From positions 1-14,816 of the forward strand of contig DASYSE010000076.1 of assembly GCA_036003705.1 (NCBI GenBank): DNA of 14,816 nucleotides. The letters are read 5' to 3'. Shown here one piece after another: positions 1 through 7,459 of the stretch (positions are counted from its first letter, which is position 1; each line of letters opens with the position of its first letter). The notes below the pieces were generated by a model that was given only the letters and a program-made list of their open reading frames with translations, had not been told where the DNA came from and ran no database searches. The stretch comes from CALGFH01 sp036003705 (GTDB lineage: Bacteria > Actinomycetota > CALGFH01). Position numbers and translations under genes: made by a program.

Positions 1-742
1 GACCCCGCCGGCGCGGCGGGTGGCCCCGGAGTCCAGCTGGGTGAACCGTTCGAAGATGCGGTCGCGCTCGGCGGCCGGGACCCCGGGCCCGGTGTCCTCG
101 ACCGCCAGCACCGCCAGGGCACCGACCCGCAGCGCCTCCAGCCGGATCGGGGTGCCGTCGGGGGAGTGCTTGACCGCGTTGTCGAGCAGGTTGCCGAGCA
201 CCTGGAGCACCACCTCCGCGGTCGCCTTGACCGGCAGCGGGCCGCCGGCCTCGACCTGGATGTGGCGGCCGGGATGGCAGACCCCGGCCGCCAGGGCAGC
301 CTCGCGGGCCACCTCGGCGACGTCGACCAGGGACCGCTGCGTCGGCTCGCGGCTGGTCTGCTCGAAGCGGCCGGCCAGCAGCAGCTGCTCGATCAGCTCC
401 TTGAGGCGGCTGCCCTGGCGTACCGCCATGTCGACGAACTCGCGCCGTTCGGCCGGGTCGAGGGCGGCGCCGCGGCTGCTCAGCGTCCCGAGCGTGCCGA
501 GGATCACCGTGAGCGGCGTCTTCAGCTCGTGGGAGACGGTGGTCAGCAGGTCGCGCTTGAGCCGGTCGCTCTCCTGGAGCTGGCGGATCACGGCCTGCTC
601 GCCCCTGACCAGGCTGGCCTGCTCGGCCGCGGTCGCCTGGCCGCCCTCAGCTCCATTTGCGTGGAGCGCCCAGTGCGGCGACCGGCCCGGCGAGCGCCAG
701 CAGCAGCTCGCCGAGCCGGGCCAGGCGCTGCACCAGCTTCAC
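1..742 (-). CDS. Sensor histidine kinase, C-terminus beyond window, N-terminal frame break
   Basis: ATP-dependent autokinase half of a two-component system. In one leftward frame the H-box HELKTP is seen at 514-531 (phosphoacceptor His codon 529-531), followed by a helical dimerisation region. The N-box with NLLDNAVKHSPDG follows (asparagine codons at 190-192 and 178-180), then a G1 box with DTGPGV and the F-box RIFERF. The window ends just before the expected GLGL box, so the C-terminus is missing. Upstream, the kinase frame meets a stop at 739-741 and loses coding character before about 665. A second frame begins at GTG 742 behind a GGAGGG ribosome binding site (about 751-756) and gives a leucine-rich, high-GC3 N-terminus until its own stop at 647-649. 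The two frames join best with a frameshift near 648-672. No response regulator is visible; it may lie to the left. The kinase assignment is certain; the intact start is not. Confidence 0.85.
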
Positions 743-790
743 CAACGACCCCCTCCCGATGACCGCCGGGAGAACCGCCGGCCAGGCCTC

Positions 791-796
791 AGTATA
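791..796 (-). promoter_or_regulatory. Candidate -10 box for the histidine kinase
   Basis: On the minus strand this reads TATACT, five of six matches to the TATAAT consensus, inside the most AT-rich stretch of the left region (about 788-850). It lies about 50 bases upstream of the kinase GTG at 742, leaving room for the GGAGGG ribosome binding site. I see no good TTGACA-like -35 at 17 bases. Confidence 0.4.
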
Positions 797-875
797 CCCA
801 AACCAAACGAATCATCCATTCCTAACGAACAACCTATGTCCACCCTATCAAGGCGGCTGGGCGACGCCGGCTTGC

Positions 876-881
876 TACCCT
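876..881 (+). promoter_or_regulatory. Candidate -10 box for mca
   Basis: TACCCT fits the actinobacterial TANNNT -10 pattern. A transcript starting about seven bases downstream would have a leader of some 35 bases with a GAGGAG ribosome binding site (908-913), ten bases before the GTG at 923. No recognisable -35 is seen, which is common in high-GC Actinobacteria. The site shares a 180-base divergent intergenic region with the kinase promoter. Confidence 0.4.
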
Positions 882-922
882 TGTCGATCGACCCACCGCC
901 ACATCCCGAGGAGTCCGCGGCC

Positions 923-1810
923 GTGTCCCGTACCCTGCTCGCCGTGCATGCGCATCCCGACGACGAGTCGTCCAAGGGCGCAGGCACCATGGCCCGTTAC
1001 GCCGACCAGGGCGTGCGGACCGTCCTGGTCACCTGCACCGGCGGTGAGGCCGGCGAGATCCTCAACCCGGCCATGGACCAGCCGGGCGTGCTGGAGCGGA
1101 TGCCGGAGCTGCGCCGCCAGGAGCTGGCCAAGGCCCTGGAGATCCTGGGCGTCACCGCCTACCACTGGCTCGGCTACCGCGACTCGGGCATGGCCGACAC
1201 CGAGGCCAACCTCCACCCGGACGCGTTCGCCAACGTCCCCCTGGAGGAGGCGACCGGCCGCCTGGTCGGCCTCATCCGCGCCGAGCGGCCCCAGGTCGTC
1301 CTCACCTACGACGAGCGCGGTGGCTACCCCCACCCCGACCACATCCGCACCCACGAGGTCTCGGTGGCGGCCTTCGAGGCGGCCGGCGACCCCGACCGCT
1401 ACCCCGAGGCCGGGCCGCCCCACCAGCCGCTCAAGCTCTACTACCACGCCAACTTCAGCCACGGCCGGATGCAGGCGATCCACGCCGGCGCGGTCGCCCG
1501 CGGCATCGACAGCCCGTTCGCCGAGTGGCTCAAGCGCTGGGACGAGGAGGAGGGGGAGGAGGGCTTCCCGGAGCCGGTGATCACCACCCAGGTCGACGTC
1601 GCCGCCTGGTTCGGCCGGCGGCGCGACGCCCTGATCGCCCACGCCACCCAGATCGACCCCGACAGCTTCTGGTTCGCCATGCCCGACGAGGTGATGGCCG
1701 AGGTCTACCCCTGGGAGGACTTCACCCTGGCCAGGTCGCTGGTCCCGGTCGGCGAGCACGAGACCGATCTGTTCGAGGGGATCGATCAGGACGGCAACCC
1801 GATCTCCTGA
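923..1810 (+). CDS. mca: Mycothiol S-conjugate amidase (Mca), PIG-L/LmbE family
   Basis: Zinc-dependent cytoplasmic amidase that cleaves mycothiol S-conjugates into a mercapturic acid, which is exported, and GlcN-Ins, which is recycled into mycothiol. The 295-residue protein has the PIG-L zinc motif AHPDDE (residues 10-15) followed by the Mca-typical SSKGAGTMARY. It also has TGGEAGEILNPAMD near residues 40-52 and TYDERGGYPHPDH ending at His140. Expected zinc ligands are His11, Asp14 and His140. The strongly conserved SSKG and ILNPAMD segments and the C-terminal tryptophan-rich end favour Mca over the related deacetylase MshB. GTG 923 is chosen because it has a GAGGAG ribosome binding site and begins the conserved block; the frame is open further upstream but that part is antisense to the kinase. 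The gene ends 17 bases before cbs. Confidence 0.93.
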   Translation: MSRTLLAVHAHPDDESSKGAGTMARYADQGVRTVLVTCTGGEAGEILNPAMDQPGVLERMPELRRQELAKALEILGVTAYHWLGYRDSGMADTEANLHPDAFANVPLEEATGRLVGLIRAERPQVVLTYDERGGYPHPDHIRTHEVSVAAFEAAGDPDRYPEAGPPHQPLKLYYHANFSHGRMQAIHAGAVARGIDSPFAEWLKRWDEEEGEEGFPEPVITTQVDVAAWFGRRRDALIAHATQIDPDSFWFAMPDEVMAEVYPWEDFTLARSLVPVGEHETDLFEGIDQDGNPIS

Positions 1811-1814
1811 GGGC

Positions 1815-1820
1815 TATGCT
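1815..1820 (+). promoter_or_regulatory. Candidate leaderless promoter (-10) for cbs
   Basis: TATGCT (TANNNT type) lies in the mca-cbs junction, with exactly seven bases between it and the ATG at 1828. This is the spacing of leaderless actinobacterial transcripts whose first base is the A of ATG. The cbs ATG has no good ribosome binding site, which fits. If so, cbs can be transcribed separately from mca. The same TATGCT recurs upstream of metB. Confidence 0.45.
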
Positions 1821-1827
1821 TCCCGGC

Positions 1828-3213
1828 ATGGAGGTGTACGACTCGATCCTGGAGGTGGTCGGCGGCACCCCGCTGGTCCGGCTGTCACGGCTCGGCCGCG
1901 GCCTGGCCCCGACCCTGCTGGCCAAGGTCGAGTCCCTGAACCCCGGCGGCTCGGTGAAGGACCGGATCGGCCTGGCCATGGTCGAGCGGGCCGAGCAGGC
2001 AGGGCAGCTCAAGCCGGGCGGCACGATCGTGGAGCCGACCAGCGGCAACACCGGCGCCGGGCTGGCCATCGTGGCCGCCCTCAAGGGCTACCGGTGCGTG
2101 TTCGTGATGCCGGACAAGATGAGCCAGGAGAAGATCGCCCTGCTCAGGGGCTACGGGGCCGAGGTCGTCATCGCCCCGACGGCGGTACCGCCCGACTCGC
2201 CCGAGTCCTACTACTCGGTGGCCGACCGGCTCACCGCCGAGATCCCCGGCGCCTACCAACCGAACCAGTACGCCAACCCGGCCAACCCCGAGGCCCACTA
2301 CCGCAGCACCGGGCCCGAGCTGTGGGAGCAAACCGGCGGCGAGCTGGACGTGTTCGTGGCCGGGGTCGGCACCGGCGGCACCATCACCGGGGCTGGCCGC
2401 TACCTCAAGGAGCGCAAGCCGGAGCTGGTGGTGGTCGGGGCCGACCCGGAGGGTTCCATCTACACCTCCGACGACGTGCACCCCTACCTGATCGAAGGGG
2501 TGGGCGAGGACTTCTGGCCCGAGACCTTCGACCGCTCGGTGGTCGACCGCTACGTGACCGTCTCCGACCGGGACGCCTTCCTGATGGCCCGCCGGCTCGC
2601 CCGTGAGGAGGGTCTGCTGGTCGGCGGCTCCTGCGGGCTGGCCATGGTGGCCGCGGTCGAGGTGGCCAAGGAGTACGGCCGCGACACCACCATCGCAGTC
2701 CTGTTGCCCGACTCGGGCCGCGGCTATCTGTCCAAGATCTACAACGACGACTGGATGCGCGACCACGGCTTCCTGGCCCGCCGGGGCGCGGCCACCGTCG
2801 TCGACGTGCTCGGCGGCAAGGCCCACCGCGACACCCCGCCGCTGGTCACCGTCGCCTCCCACCAGCGGGTCAAGGAGGCGATCGACCGCCTCCACGCCTA
2901 CTCGGTCAGCCAGCTCCCGGTCGTCCACGGCGAGGACCCGAGCGACCTCTCCAGCGTGGTCGGCTCGGTCCAGGAGGGCTCCCTGCTGGAGCGCCTGTTC
3001 CACAAGCCCGAGGTGCTGGACGCCCAGGTCGTCGACGTCATGGACCCCCCGTTCCCCACCATAGAGCAGCACGAGCCGGCCGACGCCGCCTTCGAGCTGC
3101 TGTCCAAGGGCCGCTCCACCGCCGTCCTGGTCACCGACCACGGCCGCGCCGTCAGCGTCATGACCCGCTCCGACCTCCTCGACCACCTCGCCACCCGCAC
3201 CGCCTCCCGGTAG
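1828..3213 (+). CDS. cbs: Cystathionine beta-synthase, PLP-dependent, with C-terminal CBS domains
   Basis: Condenses serine and homocysteine to cystathionine, the first step of reverse transsulfuration. The 461-residue protein matches the mycobacterial Cbs (Rv1077 type, 464 aa) along its length. The N-terminal fold-type II PLP domain (about 1-320) shows NPGGSVKDR with Schiff-base Lys44, the substrate loop TSGNTG (71-76) and the phosphate-binding GTGGT (181-185). GADPEGS, EGVGEDFWP and GGSCG are also visible. Residues about 325-461 form a CBS-domain pair that may bind an adenosyl ligand. The second ATG (1828) is chosen over ATG 1816, which sits inside the candidate -10 box; MEVYDSILEVVGGTPLVRL is the usual N-terminus. 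An O-acetylserine sulfhydrylase role is less likely, given the CBS domains and the downstream metB. Confidence 0.95.
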   Translation: MEVYDSILEVVGGTPLVRLSRLGRGLAPTLLAKVESLNPGGSVKDRIGLAMVERAEQAGQLKPGGTIVEPTSGNTGAGLAIVAALKGYRCVFVMPDKMSQEKIALLRGYGAEVVIAPTAVPPDSPESYYSVADRLTAEIPGAYQPNQYANPANPEAHYRSTGPELWEQTGGELDVFVAGVGTGGTITGAGRYLKERKPELVVVGADPEGSIYTSDDVHPYLIEGVGEDFWPETFDRSVVDRYVTVSDRDAFLMARRLAREEGLLVGGSCGLAMVAAVEVAKEYGRDTTIAVLLPDSGRGYLSKIYNDDWMRDHGFLARRGAATVVDVLGGKAHRDTPPLVTVASHQRVKEAIDRLHAYSVSQLPVVHGEDPSDLSSVVGSVQEGSLLERLFHKPEVLDAQVVDVMDPPFPTIEQHEPADAAFELLSKGRSTAVLVTDHGRAVSVMTRSDLLDHLATRTASR

Positions 3214-3224
3214 CTCCGGTGCGG
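3195..3224. repeat. Inverted repeat spanning the cbs stop codon
   Basis: Arms CCGCACCG (3195-3202) and CGGTGCGG (3217-3224) are perfectly complementary, with a 14-base loop that contains the cbs TAG. There is no downstream T-run. It could be a weak terminator or attenuator between cbs and metB, or an incidental GC-rich palindrome. Confidence 0.35.
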
Positions 3225-3226
3225 CC

Positions 3227-3232
3227 TATGCT
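3227..3232 (+). promoter_or_regulatory. Candidate -10 box for metB
   Basis: TATGCT, identical to the candidate -10 of cbs, lies 36 bases before the metB GTG. A GAGGGG ribosome binding site (3258-3263) is placed five bases before the start codon, so this would be an ordinary leadered transcript. No -35 is recognised. Confidence 0.4.
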
Positions 3233-3268
3233 GGCCGGCGACATCCGGGACGGCAGCGAGGGGACGGC

Positions 3269-4432
3269 GTGAGCTTCGAGGAGATGGACTTCGAGACCAG
3301 GGCGGTGCACGTCGGGTCGGCGCCCGACCCGGCCACCGGGGCGGTGATCCCGCCGATCTACCAGACCTCGACCTTCGCCCAGGAGGGGGTGGGGCGGCAC
3401 AAGGGCTACGAGTACGCCCGCACCGGCAACCCCACCCGGGCCGGCCTGGAGGCGTGCCTGGCGTCGCTCGAGGGCGTCGCTCCAGGCGGGACGGGGGGTG
3501 CGCTGTGCTTCGCCTCGGGCATGGCCGCCACCTCGACCGTGCTCCAGACGCTTGCTCCCGGCGACCACATGGTGCTGTCGGCCGACGTGTACGGCGGCAC
3601 CTACCGGGTCGCGGCCAGGCTGTTCGCCGGCTGGGGCCTCCAGCTCAGCGTGGTCGACATGACCAGCCTTGACCAGCTCAAGCAGGCGCTGCGGTCGGAG
3701 ACCCGGCTGGTCTGGGTGGAGACCCCGACCAACCCGCTGCTCGGGGTGGTCGACATCGCCGGCGCCGCCGACCTGGCCCACACCGCCGGCGCCCTGTGCG
3801 CGGTCGACAACACCTTCGCCACCCCGTTCCTGCAACGGCCGCTCGACCTCGGCGCCGACCTGGTCGTCCACTCGTCCACCAAGTACCTGGGCGGCCACTC
3901 CGACGTGGTCGGGGGCGCGCTCGTCACCCGCGTGCCCGAACTGTACGAGCGGGCCAAGTTCCTCCAGAACGCCGTCGGGGCGGTGCCGGGGCCGATGGAC
4001 TGCTGGCTCACCCTGCGCGGCATCAAGACCCTGGCCCTTCGGATGCGCGCGCACAGCCACAACGCCATGCGGGTGGCCGCCTTCCTGACCGGCCGGTCGG
4101 AGGTGGCCGAGGTCCGCTACCCGGGCCTGCCCTCAGACCCCGGGCACGAGCTTGCCGCCGGCCAGATGGCCGCGTTCGGGGGCATGGTCGCCTTCCGGCC
4201 GGCCGGCGGCGTCGAGGCGGCCAGGCGGATGGTGGCCACGACCGAGGTGTTCACCCTGGCCGAGAGCCTCGGCGGGGTGGAGAGCCTGATCGAGCTGCCG
4301 GGCGAGATGACCCACGCCAGCGTTGCCGGCACCGACGCCGAGGTCCCGGCCGACCTGGTCCGGCTCTCGGTTGGCGTCGAGCACCCCGACGACCTGGTCG
4401 CCGACCTCGCCCAGGCACTCGACCGCGGGTAA
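3269..4432 (+). CDS. metB: Cystathionine gamma-synthase / gamma-lyase (Cys/Met metabolism PLP enzyme)
   Basis: Fold-type I PLP enzyme of 387 residues, full length for the family and closely resembling mycobacterial MetB. It either forms cystathionine from an activated homoserine and cysteine, or splits cystathionine to cysteine, ammonia and 2-oxobutyrate. Visible motifs: ATRAVH-like start, YEYARTGNPTR (PLP phosphate-binding tyrosine region), FASGMAA, VETPTNPLL, DNTFATPFLQ, HSSTKYLGGHSDVVGGA with PLP Lys205, and ESLGGVESLIELP with MTHAS. The GTG start follows a GAGGGG ribosome binding site. Sequence cannot tell synthase from lyase. Next to cbs, the lyase (reverse transsulfuration) direction is attractive, but mycobacterial homologues are reported to do both. 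It is followed 12 bases later by valS. Confidence 0.92.
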   Translation: MSFEEMDFETRAVHVGSAPDPATGAVIPPIYQTSTFAQEGVGRHKGYEYARTGNPTRAGLEACLASLEGVAPGGTGGALCFASGMAATSTVLQTLAPGDHMVLSADVYGGTYRVAARLFAGWGLQLSVVDMTSLDQLKQALRSETRLVWVETPTNPLLGVVDIAGAADLAHTAGALCAVDNTFATPFLQRPLDLGADLVVHSSTKYLGGHSDVVGGALVTRVPELYERAKFLQNAVGAVPGPMDCWLTLRGIKTLALRMRAHSHNAMRVAAFLTGRSEVAEVRYPGLPSDPGHELAAGQMAAFGGMVAFRPAGGVEAARRMVATTEVFTLAESLGGVESLIELPGEMTHASVAGTDAEVPADLVRLSVGVEHPDDLVADLAQALDRG

Positions 4433-4444
4433 GGTAGCCCCCTC

Positions 4445-7003
4445 ATGCAGCCGAAGCCGCCGACCAGGCCGACTCTCGACGGGCTCGAACGCAGGTGGGC
4501 CGACCGGTGGGCGCGCAGCGGCGTCTACCGCTTCGACCGGACCCGCTCCAGGCTCGAGGTGTTCTCGATCGACACCCCGCCGCCGACGGTCAGCGGCTCG
4601 CTGCACCTGGGCCACGCCTTCTCCTACACCCAGACCGACGTGATCGCCCGCTTCCAGCGCATGCGCGGCCGGGCCGTGTTCTACCCGATGGGCTGGGACG
4701 ACAACGGCCTGCCGACCGAGCGCCGGGTGCAGCACCATTTCGGGGTCCGCTGCGATCCGTCGCTGCCCTACAAGCCGGCCTTCGAGCCGCCCGAGTGGCC
4801 GTCCAGGGAGCCGATCGCCGTCTCCCGGCCCAACTTCGTCGAGCTCTGCAGCCAGCTCACCATGCACGACGAGCAGGACTTCGAGGCGCTGTTCCGCCGG
4901 CTCGGCCTCTCCGTTGACTGGTCGCTCACCTACGCCACCATCGGGGAGCAGGCGCGGCGCGCGTCCCAGCGGGCGTTCCTGCGCCTGCTCGGCAAGGGCC
5001 TCGCCTACCAGGCCGACGCGCCGACCCTGTGGGAGGTCGACTTCCACACCGCGGTCGCCCAGGCCGAGCTGGAGGACCGCGAGGTCGAGGGGATGTCCTA
5101 CCGGGTCCGGTTCACCATCGACCTGCCCGATGGCGGAGCCGCGGTCGAGGTCGACACCACCCGCCCGGAGCTGCTGGCCGCCTGCGTCGCCCTGGTCGTC
5201 CATCCCGACGACGATCGTTTCGAGGCGCTGCACGGCCAGACCGTGCGGACTCCGCTGTTCGGAGCCGCCGTGCCGGTGCTGGCCCATCGGCTGGCCGACC
5301 CTGGCAAGGGGACGGGCATCGCCATGCTGTGCACCTTCGGCGACCCGACCGACCTGATCTGGTGGCGCGAGCTCGGCCTGCCCATGCGGCCGGTGCTGGA
5401 CCGGGACGGGACCATCCGTGCCGTCGCCTGGGGCGAGCGGGGGTTCGAGTGCGACGACCCGGCGGCCGCCCAGCGGGCCCACGACCAGCTGGCCGGCCTG
5501 CCCGTGGGCCGGGCCAGGAAGCGGGTCGCGACCATGCTGCGGCAGGCCGGCGCCCTCGCCGCGCCGCCGGCCCCGATCACCCAGATGGTCAAGTTCTACG
5601 AGCACGGCAGCCAGCCGGTGGAGATCCTGACCAGCCGACAGTGGTTCGTCCGCACCGTCGGCCTGAAGTCCGCCCTGCTGGCCAGGGGAAGCGAGCTGTC
5701 CTGGCATCCCGAATGGATGCGGGCCCGCTTCCAGAACTGGGTCGACGGGCTCTCGTCGGACTGGTGCATCAGCCGCCAGCGCTTCTTCGGGGTTCCGTTC
5801 CCGCTCTGGTACCCGCTCGCCGACGACGGCGGCGTCGACCACGACCACCCGCTGGTGCCGGACGAGACCCGGCTGCCGGTCGACCCGTCCACCGAGGTGC
5901 CCGCCGGCTACGGCCCCGCCGACCGCGGGCGGCCAGGCGGCTTCGTCGGCGCACCGGACGTCATGGACACCTGGGCGACCTCCGCCATGACCCCCGAGAT
6001 CGCCGGCGGCTGGGAGGACGACCCCGACCTGTTCGCGCGAGTGTTCCCCATGGACCTGCGGCCCCAGGGCCACGACATCATCCGCACCTGGCTGTTCTAT
6101 TCGATGGCAAGGGCCCACGTCGAGCATGACACCCTGCCATGGGCCCACGCGGTCATCGCCGGCTGGGTGGTGGACCCCAAGCGGCGCAAGCTGGCCAAGT
6201 CCCGGGGGGACGCGCTGACCCCCCGGGACGCGTTGGAACGCTTCGGCGCCGACGCCGTCCGCTACTGGGCGGCCGGCAAGCGGGCCGGGGTCGACACCAC
6301 CTTCGACGAGGGCCAGCTGCGGGTCGGGCGCCGCCTGGCCACCAAGCTGCTGCACGCCTCCCGGTTCGTGCTCACCCTGAACGGGCCGGAGGGGACCAGG
6401 GCCACCGAGACGCTGGACCAGGCCATGCTGGCCGGGCTGGCCGGGGTGGTGGACGAGGCGACCGCCGCCTTCGGGGCCTACGAGCCGGCCCGCGCCCTCG
6501 AGGCGACCGAGGCGTGCTTCTGGACCTTCTGCGACCACTACCTGGAGCTGGTCAAGGGGCGGGCCTACGGGGAAGCCGGTCGGGCCGGCCAGGCGTCGGC
6601 CATTGGTGCGCTGCGCCTGGCCCTCGAGACGATGGTGCGCCTGTTCGCCCCCGTGCTCCCGTTCGTGGCCGAGGAGGTGTGGTCGTGGTGGCGCTCCGGC
6701 TCGGTCCACCGGAGCCCATGGCCGGAGGGCGGGCCGCTGCGGGCGGCCACCGGTGTCGAGCGACCCAGCCCGCTGGCCCTCGAGGCCGCCATCGCCGTCC
6801 TCGCCGAGATCCGCCGGGCCAAGACGCTGGCCAAGCTGTCGCTGCGCGCACCGGTTGGCCGGGTCACGGTGGCCGACCGTCCCGAGCGCCTGGCCGTCCT
6901 TGCCGAGGTCGCCGGCGACCTCTGCCGCGCCGGCCACATCGCCGACCTGGTCCTGACCAGTCCCGCCGACACCCTGTCGGTCAGGGTCGAGCTGGCCGGG
7001 TAG
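4445..7003 (+). CDS. valS: Valine--tRNA ligase
   Basis: Class I aminoacyl-tRNA synthetase charging tRNA-Val. At 852 residues it belongs to the shorter actinobacterial/archaeal-like ValRS group. Order of parts: N-terminal catalytic segment with PPPTVSGSLHLGH (HIGH motif HLGH at 54-57) and GWDDNGLPTERR, then the CP1 editing domain with DTTRPELLAACVALV and GKGTGIAMLCTFGD. The second catalytic half carries SRQRFFGVPFP, DVMDTWATS and DLRPQGHDIIRTW, followed by the signature loop at 582-589 and a helical anticodon-binding C-terminus. The signature loop reads KLAKSRGD instead of KMSKS; both lysines remain. ATG 4445 follows metB by 12 bases, with TAAGGTAG (4430-4437) serving either as ribosome binding site or, as TAAGGT, as a -10 box. 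No T-box leader fits in this gap. No long coiled-coil C-terminal arm is seen. Confidence 0.95.
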   Translation: MQPKPPTRPTLDGLERRWADRWARSGVYRFDRTRSRLEVFSIDTPPPTVSGSLHLGHAFSYTQTDVIARFQRMRGRAVFYPMGWDDNGLPTERRVQHHFGVRCDPSLPYKPAFEPPEWPSREPIAVSRPNFVELCSQLTMHDEQDFEALFRRLGLSVDWSLTYATIGEQARRASQRAFLRLLGKGLAYQADAPTLWEVDFHTAVAQAELEDREVEGMSYRVRFTIDLPDGGAAVEVDTTRPELLAACVALVVHPDDDRFEALHGQTVRTPLFGAAVPVLAHRLADPGKGTGIAMLCTFGDPTDLIWWRELGLPMRPVLDRDGTIRAVAWGERGFECDDPAAAQRAHDQLAGLPVGRARKRVATMLRQAGALAAPPAPITQMVKFYEHGSQPVEILTSRQWFVRTVGLKSALLARGSELSWHPEWMRARFQNWVDGLSSDWCISRQRFFGVPFPLWYPLADDGGVDHDHPLVPDETRLPVDPSTEVPAGYGPADRGRPGGFVGAPDVMDTWATSAMTPEIAGGWEDDPDLFARVFPMDLRPQGHDIIRTWLFYSMARAHVEHDTLPWAHAVIAGWVVDPKRRKLAKSRGDALTPRDALERFGADAVRYWAAGKRAGVDTTFDEGQLRVGRRLATKLLHASRFVLTLNGPEGTRATETLDQAMLAGLAGVVDEATAAFGAYEPARALEATEACFWTFCDHYLELVKGRAYGEAGRAGQASAIGALRLALETMVRLFAPVLPFVAEEVWSWWRSGSVHRSPWPEGGPLRAATGVERPSPLALEAAIAVLAEIRRAKTLAKLSLRAPVGRVTVADRPERLAVLAEVAGDLCRAGHIADLVLTSPADTLSVRVELAG

Positions 7004-7016
7004 CGACCTCGGCCGC

Positions 7017-7454
7017 TCAGTCGTCCTCGGGACGGCGGGGGCGCTCGCGCAGGCGCTTGGTGGCGGAACGGCGGCGCTTGGTCTCGACCCGGCGGCTGGC
7101 TGCGGCCCTGGTCGGACGGGTCGGCCGGCGGGCCCGCGGGGTGGCGAGGGCACCGGCCAGCAGCTCGGCGAACCGCTCGACGGCCGCCCGCCGGTTGGCG
7201 AGCTGGCTCCGCTGGGCCTGGGCGACCACCCGCAGGACCCCCCGCGAGTCGACCCGCGGCCCCAGCCGGCGCAGCGCCCGCGCCTTGGCCTCCGGCGGCA
7301 GCGAAGGCGAGGCGGCCAGGTCGAAGCGGAGCTCGACCCGCGAGTCGGTGGTGTTCACGCCCTGCCCGCCGGGGCCGGAGGCCCTGCTGGTCCGGAACTC
7401 GAGCTCGGCCAGGGGGATGGCGACCTCCTGGGTGACCCGGACCACCTCGGCCAC
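7017..7454 (-). CDS. arfB: Alternative ribosome-rescue factor ArfB (peptidyl-tRNA hydrolase, GGQ domain)
   Basis: Hydrolyses peptidyl-tRNA on ribosomes stalled without a stop codon (YaeJ/ICT1 family). The 145-residue protein has the RF-1-type catalytic segment SRASGPGGQGVNTTDSRVEL, with GGQ at residues 29-31, and lacks the codon-recognition domains of RF1/RF2. Its C-terminus is a long Arg/Lys-rich tail (RRVETKRRRSATKRLRER), as needed to enter the empty mRNA channel. The start is a GTG, with an AAGGA ribosome binding site lying inside the last codons of the upstream GH15 gene. The GH15 stop is five bases away, so the pair is probably co-transcribed and translationally coupled. It is convergent with valS, 13 bases apart, with no obvious terminator between them. 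Confidence 0.93.
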   Translation of the reverse strand: MAEVVRVTQEVAIPLAELEFRTSRASGPGGQGVNTTDSRVELRFDLAASPSLPPEAKARALRRLGPRVDSRGVLRVVAQAQRSQLANRRAAVERFAELLAGALATPRARRPTRPTRAAASRRVETKRRRSATKRLRERPRRPEDD

Positions 7455-7459
7455 GGCCG

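Noticed and set aside
20..922. Long N-terminal extension of mca into the kinase region
   Set aside because: This part is Ser/Arg-rich antisense of the histidine kinase. The conserved Mca sequence begins right at the GTG at 923, which has a ribosome binding site.
4133..7153. Open leftward frame of about 1000 codons opposite metB and valS
   Set aside because: It is antisense to two certain genes, its translation is Gly/Pro/Arg-rich low-complexity sequence, and it shows no domain. Such frames are expected in high-GC DNA.
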